This document shows, piece after piece, positions 28,084-40,168 of a stretch of DNA of 64,000 bases (position 1 is the stretch's first letter; each line of letters starts with the position of its first letter). The position numbers and the translations under genes are program-made. The notes beneath the pieces were generated by a model. That model saw nothing but the letters and a program-made list of their open reading frames with translations. It was not told the origin of the DNA and made no database searches. The stretch lies in contig NZ_SNXI01000003.1 of NCBI RefSeq assembly GCF_004362895.1, forward strand, positions 151,603-215,602, written 5' to 3'. The DNA comes from Idiomarina aquatica. GTDB taxonomy: Bacteria; Pseudomonadota; Gammaproteobacteria; Enterobacterales; Alteromonadaceae.

Positions 28084-29100
28084 CTAGTGATAACCCTGGT
28101 CGGCTTTAACCTTACCGCGGAACACCCAATAGGTCCAAGCGGTATAAACCAGCACAATAGGGATCACAAACAGTAAACCAATTAATAAAAACAGCTGCGA
28201 TTCGTGTGCAGAGGCGGCGTCTGCCAGAGTATAGTTTGGCGGTACCACGTACGGCCATTTACTCGCTAACAAGCCCAGATAAGTGAAGACAAACAATGCC
28301 ATGGTTGCGATAAATGGCGTACCCTCGCGGCGTTGGCTAACCGAACGATAAATCCAAAACGCACTAGCCAGCCCCAAAATAGGCAGTAACCATATCGCTG
28401 ATATACCATCAAACCAGCGGTCTGCAACAAATGCATCGACAAACGGCGTCCCAATACTGATGGCAAAGAAAATGACCAAAACGGCAGCCAGTAATGGCTT
28501 GACCAGCTTATAAGCCCACTCCTGAGTCGAGCCCTCTGACTTCATGATCAACCAGGTAGCACCAAGCAGCGCATAACCTGCCACTAAACCAATGCCCGTC
28601 AGTACGGTAAACGGTGTCAGCCAGTCCAGCGCACCACCCACATAACGCATGTTTTCGGTTTCGAAGCCTTGAATGTAAGCACCCACTACCGCGCCCTGTG
28701 CAAAGGCTGCCACGGTTGAGCCAATCGCGAATGACCAGTTCCATAAATAGCGGGATGAATGCGCCTTAAAGCGAAACTCAAAGGCAACGCCACGAAATAT
28801 CAGCCCGGCGAGCAGTAAAAACACGCCAATGTAGAGTGCCGGTAAAAAGATGGAATAGACCAACGGAAAGGCGGCTAACAATCCCGCGCCACCCAGCACC
28901 AGCCAGGTCTCGTTACCGTCCCAAACCGGTGCCACTGAATTCATCATAATATCTCGATCATGGTCGCTCGGCGCAAACATAAACAAGATACCCTGACCCA
29001 AATCAAAGCCATCCATCAATACATACATAATAACGCCAAAAGCAATGATTCCGGCCCAAATGTAGGTTAAGTCAAAAACAGGTTCACTCATAACGGCCAT
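28084..29100 (-). CDS. cydB: Cytochrome bd-type quinol oxidase subunit II (CioB/CydB)
   Basis: 338 residues, the shorter form seen in cyanide-insensitive oxidases. About eight to nine helices are visible; conserved stretches include DGFDLGQG, WDGNETWLV and RGVAFEFRFK. It packs against subunit I. MAVMSEP gives two possible Met starts; the first is two bases after the cydA stop. Confidence 0.94.
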   Translation of the reverse strand: MAVMSEPVFDLTYIWAGIIAFGVIMYVLMDGFDLGQGILFMFAPSDHDRDIMMNSVAPVWDGNETWLVLGGAGLLAAFPLVYSIFLPALYIGVFLLLAGLIFRGVAFEFRFKAHSSRYLWNWSFAIGSTVAAFAQGAVVGAYIQGFETENMRYVGGALDWLTPFTVLTGIGLVAGYALLGATWLIMKSEGSTQEWAYKLVKPLLAAVLVIFFAISIGTPFVDAFVADRWFDGISAIWLLPILGLASAFWIYRSVSQRREGTPFIATMALFVFTYLGLLASKWPYVVPPNYTLADAASAHESQLFLLIGLLFVIPIVLVYTAWTYWVFRGKVKADQGYH

Positions 29101-29102
29101 CC

Positions 29103-30485
29103 TTAATCAAAACTTGCTTCAGCAGCAGACAGTGGACGTTTAGCACGATGTTTATCATCCTCGTGCTGCTCGGTTCCCTCGGTTCCCGTGCGAATGACTC
29201 GCGTAAGGTAATATGCACCAGCAGCGAAAACACAGGCATAAACCAGGAAGTAACCAATCAGTGTAAATAACGCCATCCCGCCAGTTAGAGAAGGCGTCAC
29301 GCCTTCAGCGTGTGTCATTTGTCCGTATACCAAATAGGGGGCTCTCCCCACTTCAGTAACGAACCAACCTGACAGCACCGCAATAAACGGGCTTAGGGTC
29401 ATTAACCTGAGTGTCTGTAAGTACCAACGCTTGTGCATATAGGCGCGATTACGACGCAGGAACAAGCCGATAACCGACACCAGCACCATCAGTAGCCCCA
29501 TCGCGACCATCACCCTGAACGACCAAAACACAATGGGGACATTAGGCTGTAGTTCCGGTGGTTTTTCTTTTACGCCGGGCAGTTCCCCGTCCCAGTCATG
29601 AGTTAAAATAAAGCTTGCCAGCTTAGGAATGCCTACCTCGAAGTGGTTGGTTTGCTGTTCCTGGTCCGGAATCGCGAACAACAACAGCGGCGCTCCTTTG
29701 CGGGTATCCCAGTTACCCTCCATCGCTGCTACTTTAGTCGGCTGGTGTTCCAGCGTATTCAAACCATGCAAGTCGCCAATAAATACTTGCAGCGGCGTTA
29801 AGAACAACAGCAACCACAACGTCATCGATAAAGCTTTGCGATGCAGTTCAGTATCGCGCTTTTGAATCAGGAACCAGGCACTGACACCGGCAACAACGAA
29901 CCCGCCAGTAAGGAACGAAGCCATTCCCATATGCGCAAAGCGATACCAAAATGATTCATTGAAAATAGCTGTCGACCAGTCGACCACGTGATAAATACCA
30001 TCACGAATTTCGACGCCGGCCGGCGTCTGCATCCAACTGTTGGCGGACAAAATCCAGAACGAGGAAATAAAGGTTCCGATCGATACCATCAATGCAGCAA
30101 AAAAGTGAACGCCATTAGGCACTTTACCGCGTCCAAACAACAGCACACCAAGGAAAGCGGCTTCCAGAAAGAACGCCGTCACCACTTCATAGCTTAATAC
30201 CGGCCCCAGGAAGTTGGCCGTGGCCAGCGAGAAATTACTCCAGTTGGTGCCGAACTGAAATGACATGACAATACCGGATACAACGCCCATGCCAAAAACC
30301 ACCGCAAAGACCTGCGTCCAAAAAGCGCCGAGACGCTCCCACTTAGGGTTATTGGTTTTAAACGCGAGTCCGTAAATCAGTGCAATATAGGATGCCAAAC
30401 CGATGGTGAAAACCGGAAAGATGGCATGGAAGGACACAACAAACGCGAACTGAATTCGCGAGAGTAACAGCGGGTCAAGTTCCAT
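29103..30485 (-). CDS. cydA: Cytochrome bd-type quinol oxidase subunit I (CioA/CydA, short Q loop)
   Basis: 460 residues. H20 (SFHAIF) is the expected haem b595 ligand. The Q loop after LHGLNTLEHQPTK is short and lacks the long insert of E. coli CydA, which places it in the CIO class. It oxidises quinol and reduces oxygen to water without proton pumping; this enzyme type tolerates cyanide and sulfide. A GAGGAG site precedes the ATG. It is the first oxidase gene, downstream of the DUF3365 gene by 48 bases. Confidence 0.94.
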   Translation of the reverse strand: MELDPLLLSRIQFAFVVSFHAIFPVFTIGLASYIALIYGLAFKTNNPKWERLGAFWTQVFAVVFGMGVVSGIVMSFQFGTNWSNFSLATANFLGPVLSYEVVTAFFLEAAFLGVLLFGRGKVPNGVHFFAALMVSIGTFISSFWILSANSWMQTPAGVEIRDGIYHVVDWSTAIFNESFWYRFAHMGMASFLTGGFVVAGVSAWFLIQKRDTELHRKALSMTLWLLLFLTPLQVFIGDLHGLNTLEHQPTKVAAMEGNWDTRKGAPLLLFAIPDQEQQTNHFEVGIPKLASFILTHDWDGELPGVKEKPPELQPNVPIVFWSFRVMVAMGLLMVLVSVIGLFLRRNRAYMHKRWYLQTLRLMTLSPFIAVLSGWFVTEVGRAPYLVYGQMTHAEGVTPSLTGGMALFTLIGYFLVYACVFAAGAYYLTRVIRTGTEGTEQHEDDKHRAKRPLSAAEASFD

Positions 30486-30533
30486 GATAAGAACTCCTCA
30501 TTTTATGACTCAAATTCAACGTATGCTGAACAA

Positions 30534-31082
30534 TCAGTTTTCGCGCACGACAAAGGCACCGCGGATATCGCCAACCTCAAAACCCGTTGCCTGATCATCC
30601 GGGTAACGTGCATTGATCGCCTGCTTCAACTCCGGTTTAACGTTGCTACCATGACAGGCCGCGCACTGCGGTTGCATAACAATCGCCTTCATCCATACCG
30701 TTTTGCCGGAATCATCCGTGTAGGTCTGACTTGGCACCTTGTCTTTACTTTTTTGCCATTGTTGCTGAAAGGCTCGCAATACATCTTGTTGCGCTTCAGA
30801 TGCCGTATTGCCTGGGTTTCGTACTTTTAAAGCAGTACGCCCAACCTGTACATTTAGATCGTCACTAACCGCCTGCGCAATAGCAGGAGCCTGTTCATTA
30901 CAAACGGCAATAGCGGCAATATGTCCTTCGCTTTGTATCGTGGACATAAGCACTTTTCCCAAACGCTGTTGTAGTTGCTTTGCAGCCTCCGAATAGCTCG
31001 GTTCACTAGCGAAAACAAAACTTGATGGTGTTACTATGCTTAAACATGCAATAACTGACAGAATTCGTAACTTAACTGACAT
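30534..31082 (-). CDS. DUF3365 (Tll0287-like) c-type haem protein, periplasmic
   Basis: 182 residues with a signal peptide (cleavage near FAS-EP, residue 26). A single C140-A-A-C143-H144 motif binds covalent haem. The DUF3365 fold is shared with Tll0287, a PAS-like haem sensor. It heads the cydA-cydB-cydD-cydC gene run on the same strand, so it may sense redox state or gas for the oxidase or donate electrons near it. A GTTATA-type site lies 32 bases upstream. Confidence 0.85.
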   Translation of the reverse strand: MSVKLRILSVIACLSIVTPSSFVFASEPSYSEAAKQLQQRLGKVLMSTIQSEGHIAAIAVCNEQAPAIAQAVSDDLNVQVGRTALKVRNPGNTASEAQQDVLRAFQQQWQKSKDKVPSQTYTDDSGKTVWMKAIVMQPQCAACHGSNVKPELKQAINARYPDDQATGFEVGDIRGAFVVREN

Positions 31083-31113
31083 GGTTAACTCCTGCTTGGG
31101 AATTTTTACCTAT

Positions 31114-31129
31114 GTTATATGCTTATTCG
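31114..31129. promoter_or_regulatory. Operator candidate between DUF3365/cyd and HDOD genes
   Basis: GTTATA-TGCT-TATTCG shares its first 14 bases with the site at 21999 upstream of MBL copy 2. It lies in the divergent region, closer to the DUF3365 start. Confidence 0.5.
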
Positions 31130-31226
31130 TTTTGGTTCTACATGTTCAGCTGTGTCGTTTTGTCGCAGCGCAATAACAAGTGTAGTTGATACTTTACAAT
31201 TTTATAGAGTAATAGATGACAAGGTT

Positions 31227-32165
31227 ATGACAGAGCAGCATCCCGACGAAAATTTGCCCAGTGTTGAAGGCGTTGATATTGACGATATTCGCAAGAATAT
31301 TCAGAAGTTGCCGATGCTGCCGGTGGTCGTATACGAATTAATGAAATACGACCCCAACAGTAAAGATTTTTATGACATTGTGCTTAAGCTGGCTCAGTCC
31401 GATCCACCGCTCGCTACTGCTTTGCTAGGTTACGCAAACTCTGCGGCCTTTGCCCAGCATCAGGCCACCCGTATATCCAGTGTTAAAGCAGCACTATCCC
31501 GAGTCGGCGCGAAGCGTCTGTTTGAATTACTGTTTGCAAGCTCTGTGACGCGTGTCTTTCTGCCGCACAAGACCGAACACCGGCAGTTGTGGCAGCACTC
31601 GCTTCAGGTCGCTCATTTTGCTACCTATCTGGTAGAGCATGCCGAGCATCAGCATGTTGATCCGCAACAAGTGTACATGGCGGGTTTGTTGCATGATGTC
31701 GGTCGCTTCGTCATGTTGCAGTTAGCTCCTCATGCCTTGGATAAAACAGACGCGCAAGGCTGGCATACCGCTGTCGAACTAGTCGACGTAGAGAAACAAG
31801 TTACCGGTCATACTCATGCCGAAGTCGGTTTAAGTGCCTGCAAAAAGCTCCACTTACCACGTTTGATCAGCATCGCAGTGCAATATCATCACTCGCCTGA
31901 AGTATTTGAGAGCCGCTCGCTGTCCCACGAAAATAGACAGTTGCTTGCAGCCATCATGGTCGCCGACGAGCTGAGCTTCTTTTTAGCTGCTGATAGTAAA
32001 AATAGTCACCTGCCGCCAGCGGAAATTAAACAACAAATCGCGGAAGACGTGCTTAACGAAACGATTGATACCGAGCTAATCGCGCTAAACAAAATCTGTT
32101 ATGAACTACCAAAATTATTGCGTAAAGTCAGTGAGGTACAAAGTTCGTTAGGGCTAGGCAGCTAG
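31227..32165 (+). CDS. HDOD domain protein
   Basis: 312 residues from the ATG at 31227, with an AAGG site just upstream; the longer frame from 31119 would begin inside the shared promoter region. The HDOD domain covers about residues 15-220 (LPMLPVVVYEL, LAQSDPPLATALLGYANSAAF), with an HD-like LLHDVGR near residue 155. HDOD proteins act as signal-transduction scaffolds, often tied to c-di-GMP or chemotaxis; no enzymatic role is certain. Confidence 0.87.
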   Translation: MTEQHPDENLPSVEGVDIDDIRKNIQKLPMLPVVVYELMKYDPNSKDFYDIVLKLAQSDPPLATALLGYANSAAFAQHQATRISSVKAALSRVGAKRLFELLFASSVTRVFLPHKTEHRQLWQHSLQVAHFATYLVEHAEHQHVDPQQVYMAGLLHDVGRFVMLQLAPHALDKTDAQGWHTAVELVDVEKQVTGHTHAEVGLSACKKLHLPRLISIAVQYHHSPEVFESRSLSHENRQLLAAIMVADELSFFLAADSKNSHLPPAEIKQQIAEDVLNETIDTELIALNKICYELPKLLRKVSEVQSSLGLGS

Positions 32166-32185
32166 TGCCCAGCCCCTTATGCGCA

Positions 32186-33574
32186 CTACATCAACGGCAG
32201 CTGTTTACCATTTAACATTAACGAGCCCTGTTTTAATTCCACGGCGCTTTGATATTGCTGTTCGTTTTCCACGATAAACCCTTGCTGCAGATAAACCGCG
32301 ATGACCTGCTCGACTTGCTGCTCAATCATTGCCTGAAACTGCTCTGAATTTACGTCCTGGTTAGGCATTTGCTGCGCAAGCACCGTTTGCAGTTGCAGCC
32401 TGAGCGCGTCTTTTACTAACGGTTTAGCAGCTTCGATAGCGCCCTCAGCTAAAATATGCTGCAACCAAAAATCCGTTGTCGGGTTCGCTGGAATAGTCGC
32501 AATATCAGCAAACGTCACGTTAGCCTGACCGCTAAACGAGCCTTTGGGTAGGTCTCCCGAAAGCTCAGTGATGCTGAACTCCGGTTTGGCTGCCAATACC
32601 TGCTGCTGGTATTGTTCAAACAAGGCCGTTAACTGTTGTTGCATAACTTCCTGCGGCTGACCATAAGTTGAATTTACCAGCTGTTGATACGCTTGCGTAA
32701 ATTCCTTGTCGATACGGCTAAAGGATACGTTCATAACCAGATTGCTGGCTGTACCGGACGGCAGCTGTGCCGCTTCTACAGCGGTATTAACATTAACACT
32801 CAGAGTATCGCCGGTCTCTGCAAGCTCGCTGCCTGCCGTCATCGTAAAGCCCGACAACACCTCTTCACCTGATTGCGTTGCGTTAGCAACCGACAACACA
32901 ATATCGCTCTCGAGTAACTCACCGTTTAAGGCATCAATTAAACTGCCATTAGCGCTGGTTTGCAGATCAATACCAGTGATCGTAGCAGGATCAGAGGCCT
33001 CGCCCATCACCAGGGTTTTATGACTACCGCTGTAACTAAATGCGTCGTTACCGAATGTACCATTACCCCGGTAACCGCTCATTTCGACGATAAAATCACC
33101 ATCAGCACTGCGGTAGTTAACATCAGCGATTTGGTCGTCATAAGTAGCATTACCGGTTAGTCCCATGGAGCCGGTCAATTGGTAAAGCGCCTGGTCCTCA
33201 CTCCAATTCAGTGAGGTGCGTTTGTTGTCATCATTAGCTGTTAGCTGCCATGACAATAAGCCCAAGCCACCGTCAAACTGTGTTAACACAGGCCCGTGTT
33301 GCAATTCTAACAACATCTCCCCGCTATCCAGCGTCATGACCTCGGTGCTGCCGTCCGGCTGCGGCATAGGCAGCTCCATACTGACTGTTAACACACCGCG
33401 TGAACTAAACCAGCTGCGCTCATAAGAGGCAATCTCAACCGTGTAAGCGGGGTTAGCATCAATCGCGTCAGCAATTGCCTTGACCTCGCGTTCTGCATTT
33501 TGACCAATAAATGTGGGGGCGATAAGTGCGCCGGCAACAGCGACGCCAATAACTGAGAGAAGAACCTTTTTCAT
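32186..33574 (-). CDS. DUF945 (YdgA-like) family protein
   Basis: 462 residues from the ATG at 33574, where the signal-anchor MKKVLLSVIGVAVAGALIAP begins; the earlier Met at 33610 adds an unlikely leader. DUF945 proteins have one N-terminal membrane segment and a long periplasmic region made of beta repeats. The AEREV and SYERSWFSSRG motifs match the family. The function is unknown. It converges with the HDOD gene. Confidence 0.85.
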   Translation of the reverse strand: MKKVLLSVIGVAVAGALIAPTFIGQNAEREVKAIADAIDANPAYTVEIASYERSWFSSRGVLTVSMELPMPQPDGSTEVMTLDSGEMLLELQHGPVLTQFDGGLGLLSWQLTANDDNKRTSLNWSEDQALYQLTGSMGLTGNATYDDQIADVNYRSADGDFIVEMSGYRGNGTFGNDAFSYSGSHKTLVMGEASDPATITGIDLQTSANGSLIDALNGELLESDIVLSVANATQSGEEVLSGFTMTAGSELAETGDTLSVNVNTAVEAAQLPSGTASNLVMNVSFSRIDKEFTQAYQQLVNSTYGQPQEVMQQQLTALFEQYQQQVLAAKPEFSITELSGDLPKGSFSGQANVTFADIATIPANPTTDFWLQHILAEGAIEAAKPLVKDALRLQLQTVLAQQMPNQDVNSEQFQAMIEQQVEQVIAVYLQQGFIVENEQQYQSAVELKQGSLMLNGKQLPLM

Positions 33575-33582
33575 TATAATAA

Positions 33583-35055
<1,473 letters not shown>

Positions 35056-35060
35056 ACTTT

Positions 35061-35082
35061 GCTGCTACGCAGCGGCTTTTTG
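35061..35082 (+). terminator. Terminator after gdhA
   Basis: GCTGC-TAC-GCAGC followed by GGCTTTTT, five bases after the gdhA stop. Confidence 0.65.
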
Positions 35083-35160
35083 TTGGCGTAGCCAACGGCT
35101 ATTTTGCGGCTCGCTGCGCTTGCCGCAGGCTGTTTGCGCCTTCGGCGCGAATTAAACCAA
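35083..35160. repeat. Run of short stem-loops between gdhA and the DUF3750 gene
   Basis: After the terminator, three more hairpins follow without a gap: TTGGCGTAGCCAA, GCGGCTCGCTGCGCTTGCCGC and TTTGCGCCTTCGGCGCGAA. They resemble intergenic repeat palindromes; no coding sequence is supported here. Confidence 0.55.
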
Positions 35161-35169
35161 GGACATTTT

Positions 35170-35715
35170 ATGCGTAAAGCTTTTAGTTTAGTTGGATTCT
35201 TGCTGGGGGCTGTAATGCTAACGGCCTGCTCGTCAGGTGATTGGCGTACGGCATCTCGTAAGTCTGCGGGAATTGCGCCTGAGCCTGCCATGCAACAACA
35301 AGCGGTGATTGAAGCCTACGCTGCTGATGCGTTTGGCTGGCGTGGTTGGTTTGCTGTGCATACCTGGTTAGCGGTTAAACCCGCCAACGCCGATCAATAT
35401 ACCGTCTATGAAGTGGTGGGCTGGGGCGTCGAAAACGGCCGCGATGCGCTGCGTGTATATCAAACCCCGACACCCGACCGTTATTGGTACGGCGCCAAAC
35501 CAGAAAAGCTGTTATCCATAACCGGTGAAAAAGCCGCGCAATTGATCCCGCGCATTCAGGAGGTATCACAAAATTACCCGTGGATGGACGAATACGAGGC
35601 GGTACCCGGACCCAACAGTAATACCTACCCCGCCTGGGTCGCACTGCAGATTCCCGAGCTCGGCCTAAAGTTACCCTTCAGCGCTATAGGCAGTGGCTAC
35701 GCCGACAATAAATAA
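35170..35715 (+). CDS. DUF3750-type lipoprotein
   Basis: 181 residues from the ATG at 35170; the longer frame from 35104 reads through the stem-loop region. A lipoprotein signal ends in LTAC, with cysteine near residue 21 as the lipid anchor. The WFAVHTWLAVKP, YEVVGWG and DRYWYGAKPE stretches match DUF3750 as I recall it. The function is unknown. It stands alone between gdhA and ycaO on the plus strand. Confidence 0.75.
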   Translation: MRKAFSLVGFLLGAVMLTACSSGDWRTASRKSAGIAPEPAMQQQAVIEAYAADAFGWRGWFAVHTWLAVKPANADQYTVYEVVGWGVENGRDALRVYQTPTPDRYWYGAKPEKLLSITGEKAAQLIPRIQEVSQNYPWMDEYEAVPGPNSNTYPAWVALQIPELGLKLPFSAIGSGYADNK

Positions 35716-35796
35716 ATTGTTGACTGACGTTTGCTCGTAAAAAAGGCATAATACGCGCAAATTCTGATCAATGACTATCTGCGGTTTTACTCCCTT

Positions 35797-37983
35797 ATGG
35801 AAATCAACGTACGCTTTTTAGAAAACATGCGCCTTGAGGCCAAGTTTGACGACTTTACCGTAATCTCAGACCAACCGATTCGCTATAAAGGTGATGGTTC
35901 GGCACCGGGCCCGTTCGACTATTTTTTAGCATCCTCGGTTATGTGTGCCGCACACTTTATTCGTCTTTATTGTGATGCGCGTGAGATACCGACCGAGAAC
36001 ATTCGAATTTCTCAGAATAATGTTGTCGACCCAGAAAACCGCTACCAGCAGCTATTTAAAATTCAGGTTGAGTTACCCGCAGACATTGACGAGAAAGACC
36101 GCAAAGGCATTATTCGCGCGGCTGAACGCTGTGCCGTTAAACGCGTGATCGAAAACGATTTGGCATTTGACGTAGAAGCCGTTGAAAATATTACCCAAGA
36201 TGCTCAGGCGTTGCTTACCATCGACCCAAACGGGGATGAAAAAACCTATATCGAGGGCAAAGATCTGCCCTTAGAAGATACCATCAACAACATGACTCGG
36301 TTGCTGGCTGACCTGGGCATGAAAATCGAGGTGGCTTCCTGGCGCAATATCGTGCCTAATGTATGGTCACTTCACATTCGCGATGCCGCCTCGCACATGT
36401 GCTTTACCAATGGCAAAGGCGCAAGCAAAGAGAGCGCACTGTGTTCAGCTTTGGGTGAGTTTATTGAACGCTTAAGCTGCAACTTCTTCTACAATGACCA
36501 ATACTTTGGCGAACAGATTGCTAACGCTGACTTTGTTCATTATCCACAGGAAAAATGGTTCAAACCCGGGCCAAATGACGAACTCCCGGCAGAGATCCTG
36601 GATGAGCGAACGCGCGCATTTTACGACCCCGAGGGTGAGCTTCGTGGCTCGCACTTAATCGATACTAATTCCGGCCGCACCGACCGCGGCATTGTTTCTC
36701 TCCCCTTCGTGCGTCACTCCGATGGCGAAACGGTTTACTTTCCGTCTAACCTTATCGAAAACCTGTATTTGAGCAACGGTATGAGCGCAGGTAATACACT
36801 GGCGGAAGCTAAGGTTCAGTGTTTGTCAGAGATTTTTGAGCGCGCTGTTAAAAAGCAAATTATTGAAGATGAGATAACCTTGCCGGACGTGCCACAAGCG
36901 GTGTTGAATAAATACCCGGACATTGTTGCAGGTATTGATGCGCTGGAACAACAAGGCTATCCGGTACTAGTTAAGGATGCGTCACTTGGCGGCCGCTTCC
37001 CGGTGATGTGTGTGACCCTGATGAATCCCCGTACCGGTGGCGTATTTGCCTCTTTTGGCGCACATCCAAGCTTTGAGGTTGCCTTAGAGCGCAGCCTGAC
37101 AGAGCTACTGCAAGGTCGCAGTTTTGAAGGCTTGAACGACTTGCCACCGCCAACCTTCAACTCTATGGCGGTGTCTGAACCCAATAATTACGTCGAACAC
37201 TTTATTGATTCATCCGGCGTGGTGTCCTGGCGTTTTTTCAGTAGCAACGCCGACATCGATTTTGTCGAGTGGGATTTTGCATCGCCATCCAATGACGAAG
37301 AAGCGAGCACGCTATTTGGTATTCTGAGTGAGCTCGACAAAGAAGCCTACATCATGGTACACGAAGATCTCGGCGCGCCGGTGTGTCGCATTTTGGTGCC
37401 GGATTATTCTGAAGTCTATCCGGTTGAAGATCTGGTGTGGGACAATACCAACATCGCCCTGCAGTACCGCGAGGATATTCTCAATCTGCATCGCTTGTCA
37501 GAGCAGCAACTGGAAGATTTAGTCGAACGCCTGGAAGACAGCCAGCTCGATAACTATATGGACATTATTACGCTCATTGGTATCGAGTTTGACGAAAATA
37601 CGGTGTGGGGCCAACTCACCATTCTCGAGCTGAAATTGCTCATTTATCTGGCTCTTGAGCGCCATGAAGATGCTCAGGAATATGTCGAGATGTTCCTGCA
37701 ATATAATGACAATACACCGGAGCGTGTGCTGTTTTATCGTGCTGTCGAAGCGGTACTGGAAATCACGCTGGACGATGAGTTAGCGCTGGAGGATTATCGC
37801 TATAATCTCGGCCGAATGTATGGTGAAACGGTTATCGATGCCGTTATCGGTTCAGTGCAAGGTAATACTCGCTTTTACGGTCTGACCCCGACTAATATGC
37901 AATTAGAAGGGATCGACCGTCATTTGAAGCTACTGGACAGCTATAAAAAGCTACATCGAGCCCGCGCAAACTCCGTTAGTTAA
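35797..37983 (+). CDS. ycaO: OsmC-like domain fused to YcaO domain
   Basis: 728 residues, longer than E. coli YcaO (586). An OsmC-like domain covers about 1-135 ([22 protein letters not shown], with a C near residue 50, and the second C in AERCAVKR). The YcaO domain begins near 170, with conserved Glu/Arg clusters ([35 protein letters not shown]) for ATP binding, and a helical C-terminal part follows. YcaO enzymes activate amide backbones; E. coli YcaO aids RimO in S12 methylthiolation. The fused OsmC domain may handle peroxides or a sulfur carrier. Confidence 0.92.
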   Translation: MEINVRFLENMRLEAKFDDFTVISDQPIRYKGDGSAPGPFDYFLASSVMCAAHFIRLYCDAREIPTENIRISQNNVVDPENRYQQLFKIQVELPADIDEKDRKGIIRAAERCAVKRVIENDLAFDVEAVENITQDAQALLTIDPNGDEKTYIEGKDLPLEDTINNMTRLLADLGMKIEVASWRNIVPNVWSLHIRDAASHMCFTNGKGASKESALCSALGEFIERLSCNFFYNDQYFGEQIANADFVHYPQEKWFKPGPNDELPAEILDERTRAFYDPEGELRGSHLIDTNSGRTDRGIVSLPFVRHSDGETVYFPSNLIENLYLSNGMSAGNTLAEAKVQCLSEIFERAVKKQIIEDEITLPDVPQAVLNKYPDIVAGIDALEQQGYPVLVKDASLGGRFPVMCVTLMNPRTGGVFASFGAHPSFEVALERSLTELLQGRSFEGLNDLPPPTFNSMAVSEPNNYVEHFIDSSGVVSWRFFSSNADIDFVEWDFASPSNDEEASTLFGILSELDKEAYIMVHEDLGAPVCRILVPDYSEVYPVEDLVWDNTNIALQYREDILNLHRLSEQQLEDLVERLEDSQLDNYMDIITLIGIEFDENTVWGQLTILELKLLIYLALERHEDAQEYVEMFLQYNDNTPERVLFYRAVEAVLEITLDDELALEDYRYNLGRMYGETVIDAVIGSVQGNTRFYGLTPTNMQLEGIDRHLKLLDSYKKLHRARANSVS

Positions 37984-40024
37984 TTTTAAAGCGGCCGACG
38001 GTCGCTTTCAGCTCGGCTGAAATATCCCTTAAGCGACTGAAGTCAGTTTGCATCGAGTTAGAGTGTGCCACCATTTGCTCAGTTAAACTATGAACACTCT
38101 CTAACTCGCCATTAACCTCGGCTGCCAATGCTCTTTGGCCCTCGGTTGAACTCGAGATATCATGGTTCAGTTGAGTCACTTTTTGCATTGCTTGTTCAAT
38201 TTGAACAATAGCTTTAAGAACAAGTTCTACCTGCTCTTCGCCGTCATTACTCATAGCGTCAGTTTGCTCCATCGCTCCTTTTACTGTAGCTGCCCCCGTT
38301 TGTAGCTTTTCAACCGTTTGCTGAATGTGGTCGATAGAATCCTGGGTTCGTGTTGCCAGCGTTCTAACTTCGTCTGCCACCACCGCAAAACCTCGCCCTT
38401 GCTCTCCCGCTCGCGCCGCTTCGATAGCAGCGTTAAGCGCCAATAAATTAGTTTGCTCAGCGATACCCGTGATAACATCCAGCACTGAGGTAATATCTGC
38501 AACATCATCGTTTAGGCTTTGCACGGCTTCTGTTGCACTGGATATAGAACGGGAAACTTCGCTTATCACTTGCTGGGTCTTGTGGCTATTATTCGAGACG
38601 ACTTTGACCGATTCTGCTGCATCTTCTACAGATTGTGACGCATCCTGAGCATAATTAGCGATGGTTTCACTCGTTGAGTTCATTCGCTGAACCGCTTCGA
38701 CAATCCGAGCGATTTGTTGCTGCTCATTATGTACTTCAGCATTCAATTCATTCATGGTTCCTGAAACTCTGTCAGCGGACTCACTCACCTCCTCTGAAGA
38801 GTTATTCGCGTGTGCGATTAGCTGCTGTATTCTGTCTGAAAAGCGATTAAACTCACGAGCCATCGTCCCTACTTCGTCATCAGAGTTTATCGCTAAACGC
38901 TGAGTTAAATCCCCATCACCTTGAGCAACGTCTTTCATGGCTGCAGCAATCGTTTTTACCGGCTTAAACACCTTCATCGACACGTAGTACGTCACTAATG
39001 TCAACACAATAATGATCGCTAACAGAATACTAAAGGACGTCCACCGAGCATTGGCTATGGGCGCAGCTATCATTTCGCTTGGAACGAGTAACCCCAGCTG
39101 CCAATCTATGTAAGGAACTTCGGACTTTACCGGCACATAAAACACTTGATAACCAGCGCCTTTCCAAGTCACTGGAAAGCCACTTCCGCGGGCGCTACCC
39201 GACATTGTTGTGGATAACTTTTCAAAGCCTTTAGTTTCTGCGTTCATCGCTGACGTGTAGACCTTATCTAACTGCCCAATGGGAGTATTCAGCGCTAACT
39301 CAATTTCCTGCGTCGGAAAATAAACTAATTCGTTGTTATCATTAATCAAAAAAGCCTGACCCTGCCCTTGATAACTGATGCTATCAATAAGTTCAGCAAT
39401 GGTTGTGATTAATATATCCACGCCGCCAATACCAACCAATTCGCCCTGTTGATTTTTAATGGGCATCTGCAATACCGAAGAAATCGTTTTATCCGTGGCA
39501 TCAACCTGAGGAGAGGTCAAATATAAACGGCCCTCTTCTATCGCGTTATGCCACCATGGGCGCTTATTCGTAAAGTAGCCTTTGGTTGGGTCTCCGGCAT
39601 CAGGTCCCGAAGTATCAACACCTACACGCCCTTCTTCATAAAGATATTCATAAGTATTTGCCGACCCCATAAAAACAGACTTAACCGTGGGGTCATTCTG
39701 GACAATGTTTTCAAAAGTTTGCTTTATTGATTGAAAGTCTGAATCGGTTGAAAGATCCTTCCCTCTTTCAGTGTACTGAGTTAACCATTGTGTCACTCGA
39801 GGGTCGGTTAAAACCGTGGTTGGAATGCGAGCGCGTTCACTGAAAAAGCTATTAATTTCAGCAGCTCTTAATTCAATAAGCTCGGCAACCTGAGCTTCTG
39901 TTTTTTCCCGCGTAAGATCGGCTATTGTCTGGGTAACAAATACGCCAAACGCAGCCAATAACACAATCAATACACCAGAGATTGAGACAATAAGTTTACG
40001 TTGCAACGAGCCTTTTATGTGCAT
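37976..40024 (-). CDS. Methyl-accepting chemotaxis protein, dCache type
   Basis: 682 residues: helix at 10-30, double-Cache periplasmic domain (about 35-325), second helix (about 330-350), HAMP (about 350-405) and a coiled-coil signalling domain with tip [28 protein letters not shown] near residue 545. [13 protein letters not shown] and IGGVDI are typical of dCache_1, which often binds amino acids or other small nutrients. It converges with ycaO, overlapping by eight bases. Confidence 0.93.
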   Translation of the reverse strand: MHIKGSLQRKLIVSISGVLIVLLAAFGVFVTQTIADLTREKTEAQVAELIELRAAEINSFFSERARIPTTVLTDPRVTQWLTQYTERGKDLSTDSDFQSIKQTFENIVQNDPTVKSVFMGSANTYEYLYEEGRVGVDTSGPDAGDPTKGYFTNKRPWWHNAIEEGRLYLTSPQVDATDKTISSVLQMPIKNQQGELVGIGGVDILITTIAELIDSISYQGQGQAFLINDNNELVYFPTQEIELALNTPIGQLDKVYTSAMNAETKGFEKLSTTMSGSARGSGFPVTWKGAGYQVFYVPVKSEVPYIDWQLGLLVPSEMIAAPIANARWTSFSILLAIIIVLTLVTYYVSMKVFKPVKTIAAAMKDVAQGDGDLTQRLAINSDDEVGTMAREFNRFSDRIQQLIAHANNSSEEVSESADRVSGTMNELNAEVHNEQQQIARIVEAVQRMNSTSETIANYAQDASQSVEDAAESVKVVSNNSHKTQQVISEVSRSISSATEAVQSLNDDVADITSVLDVITGIAEQTNLLALNAAIEAARAGEQGRGFAVVADEVRTLATRTQDSIDHIQQTVEKLQTGAATVKGAMEQTDAMSNDGEEQVELVLKAIVQIEQAMQKVTQLNHDISSSTEGQRALAAEVNGELESVHSLTEQMVAHSNSMQTDFSRLRDISAELKATVGRFKIN

Positions 40025-40168
40025 GGTCCTACCGTTTTTATGATTTTATATTCGTTAATATTATCGACTAATTCATGGTTTTCTTAACAATGGCGCAATG
40101 TACGGATGATATTGCGAGCTGCGAGCAAGTCCCGTCAGGGTAAGCATGGACATTATAAGTTTCATCAT

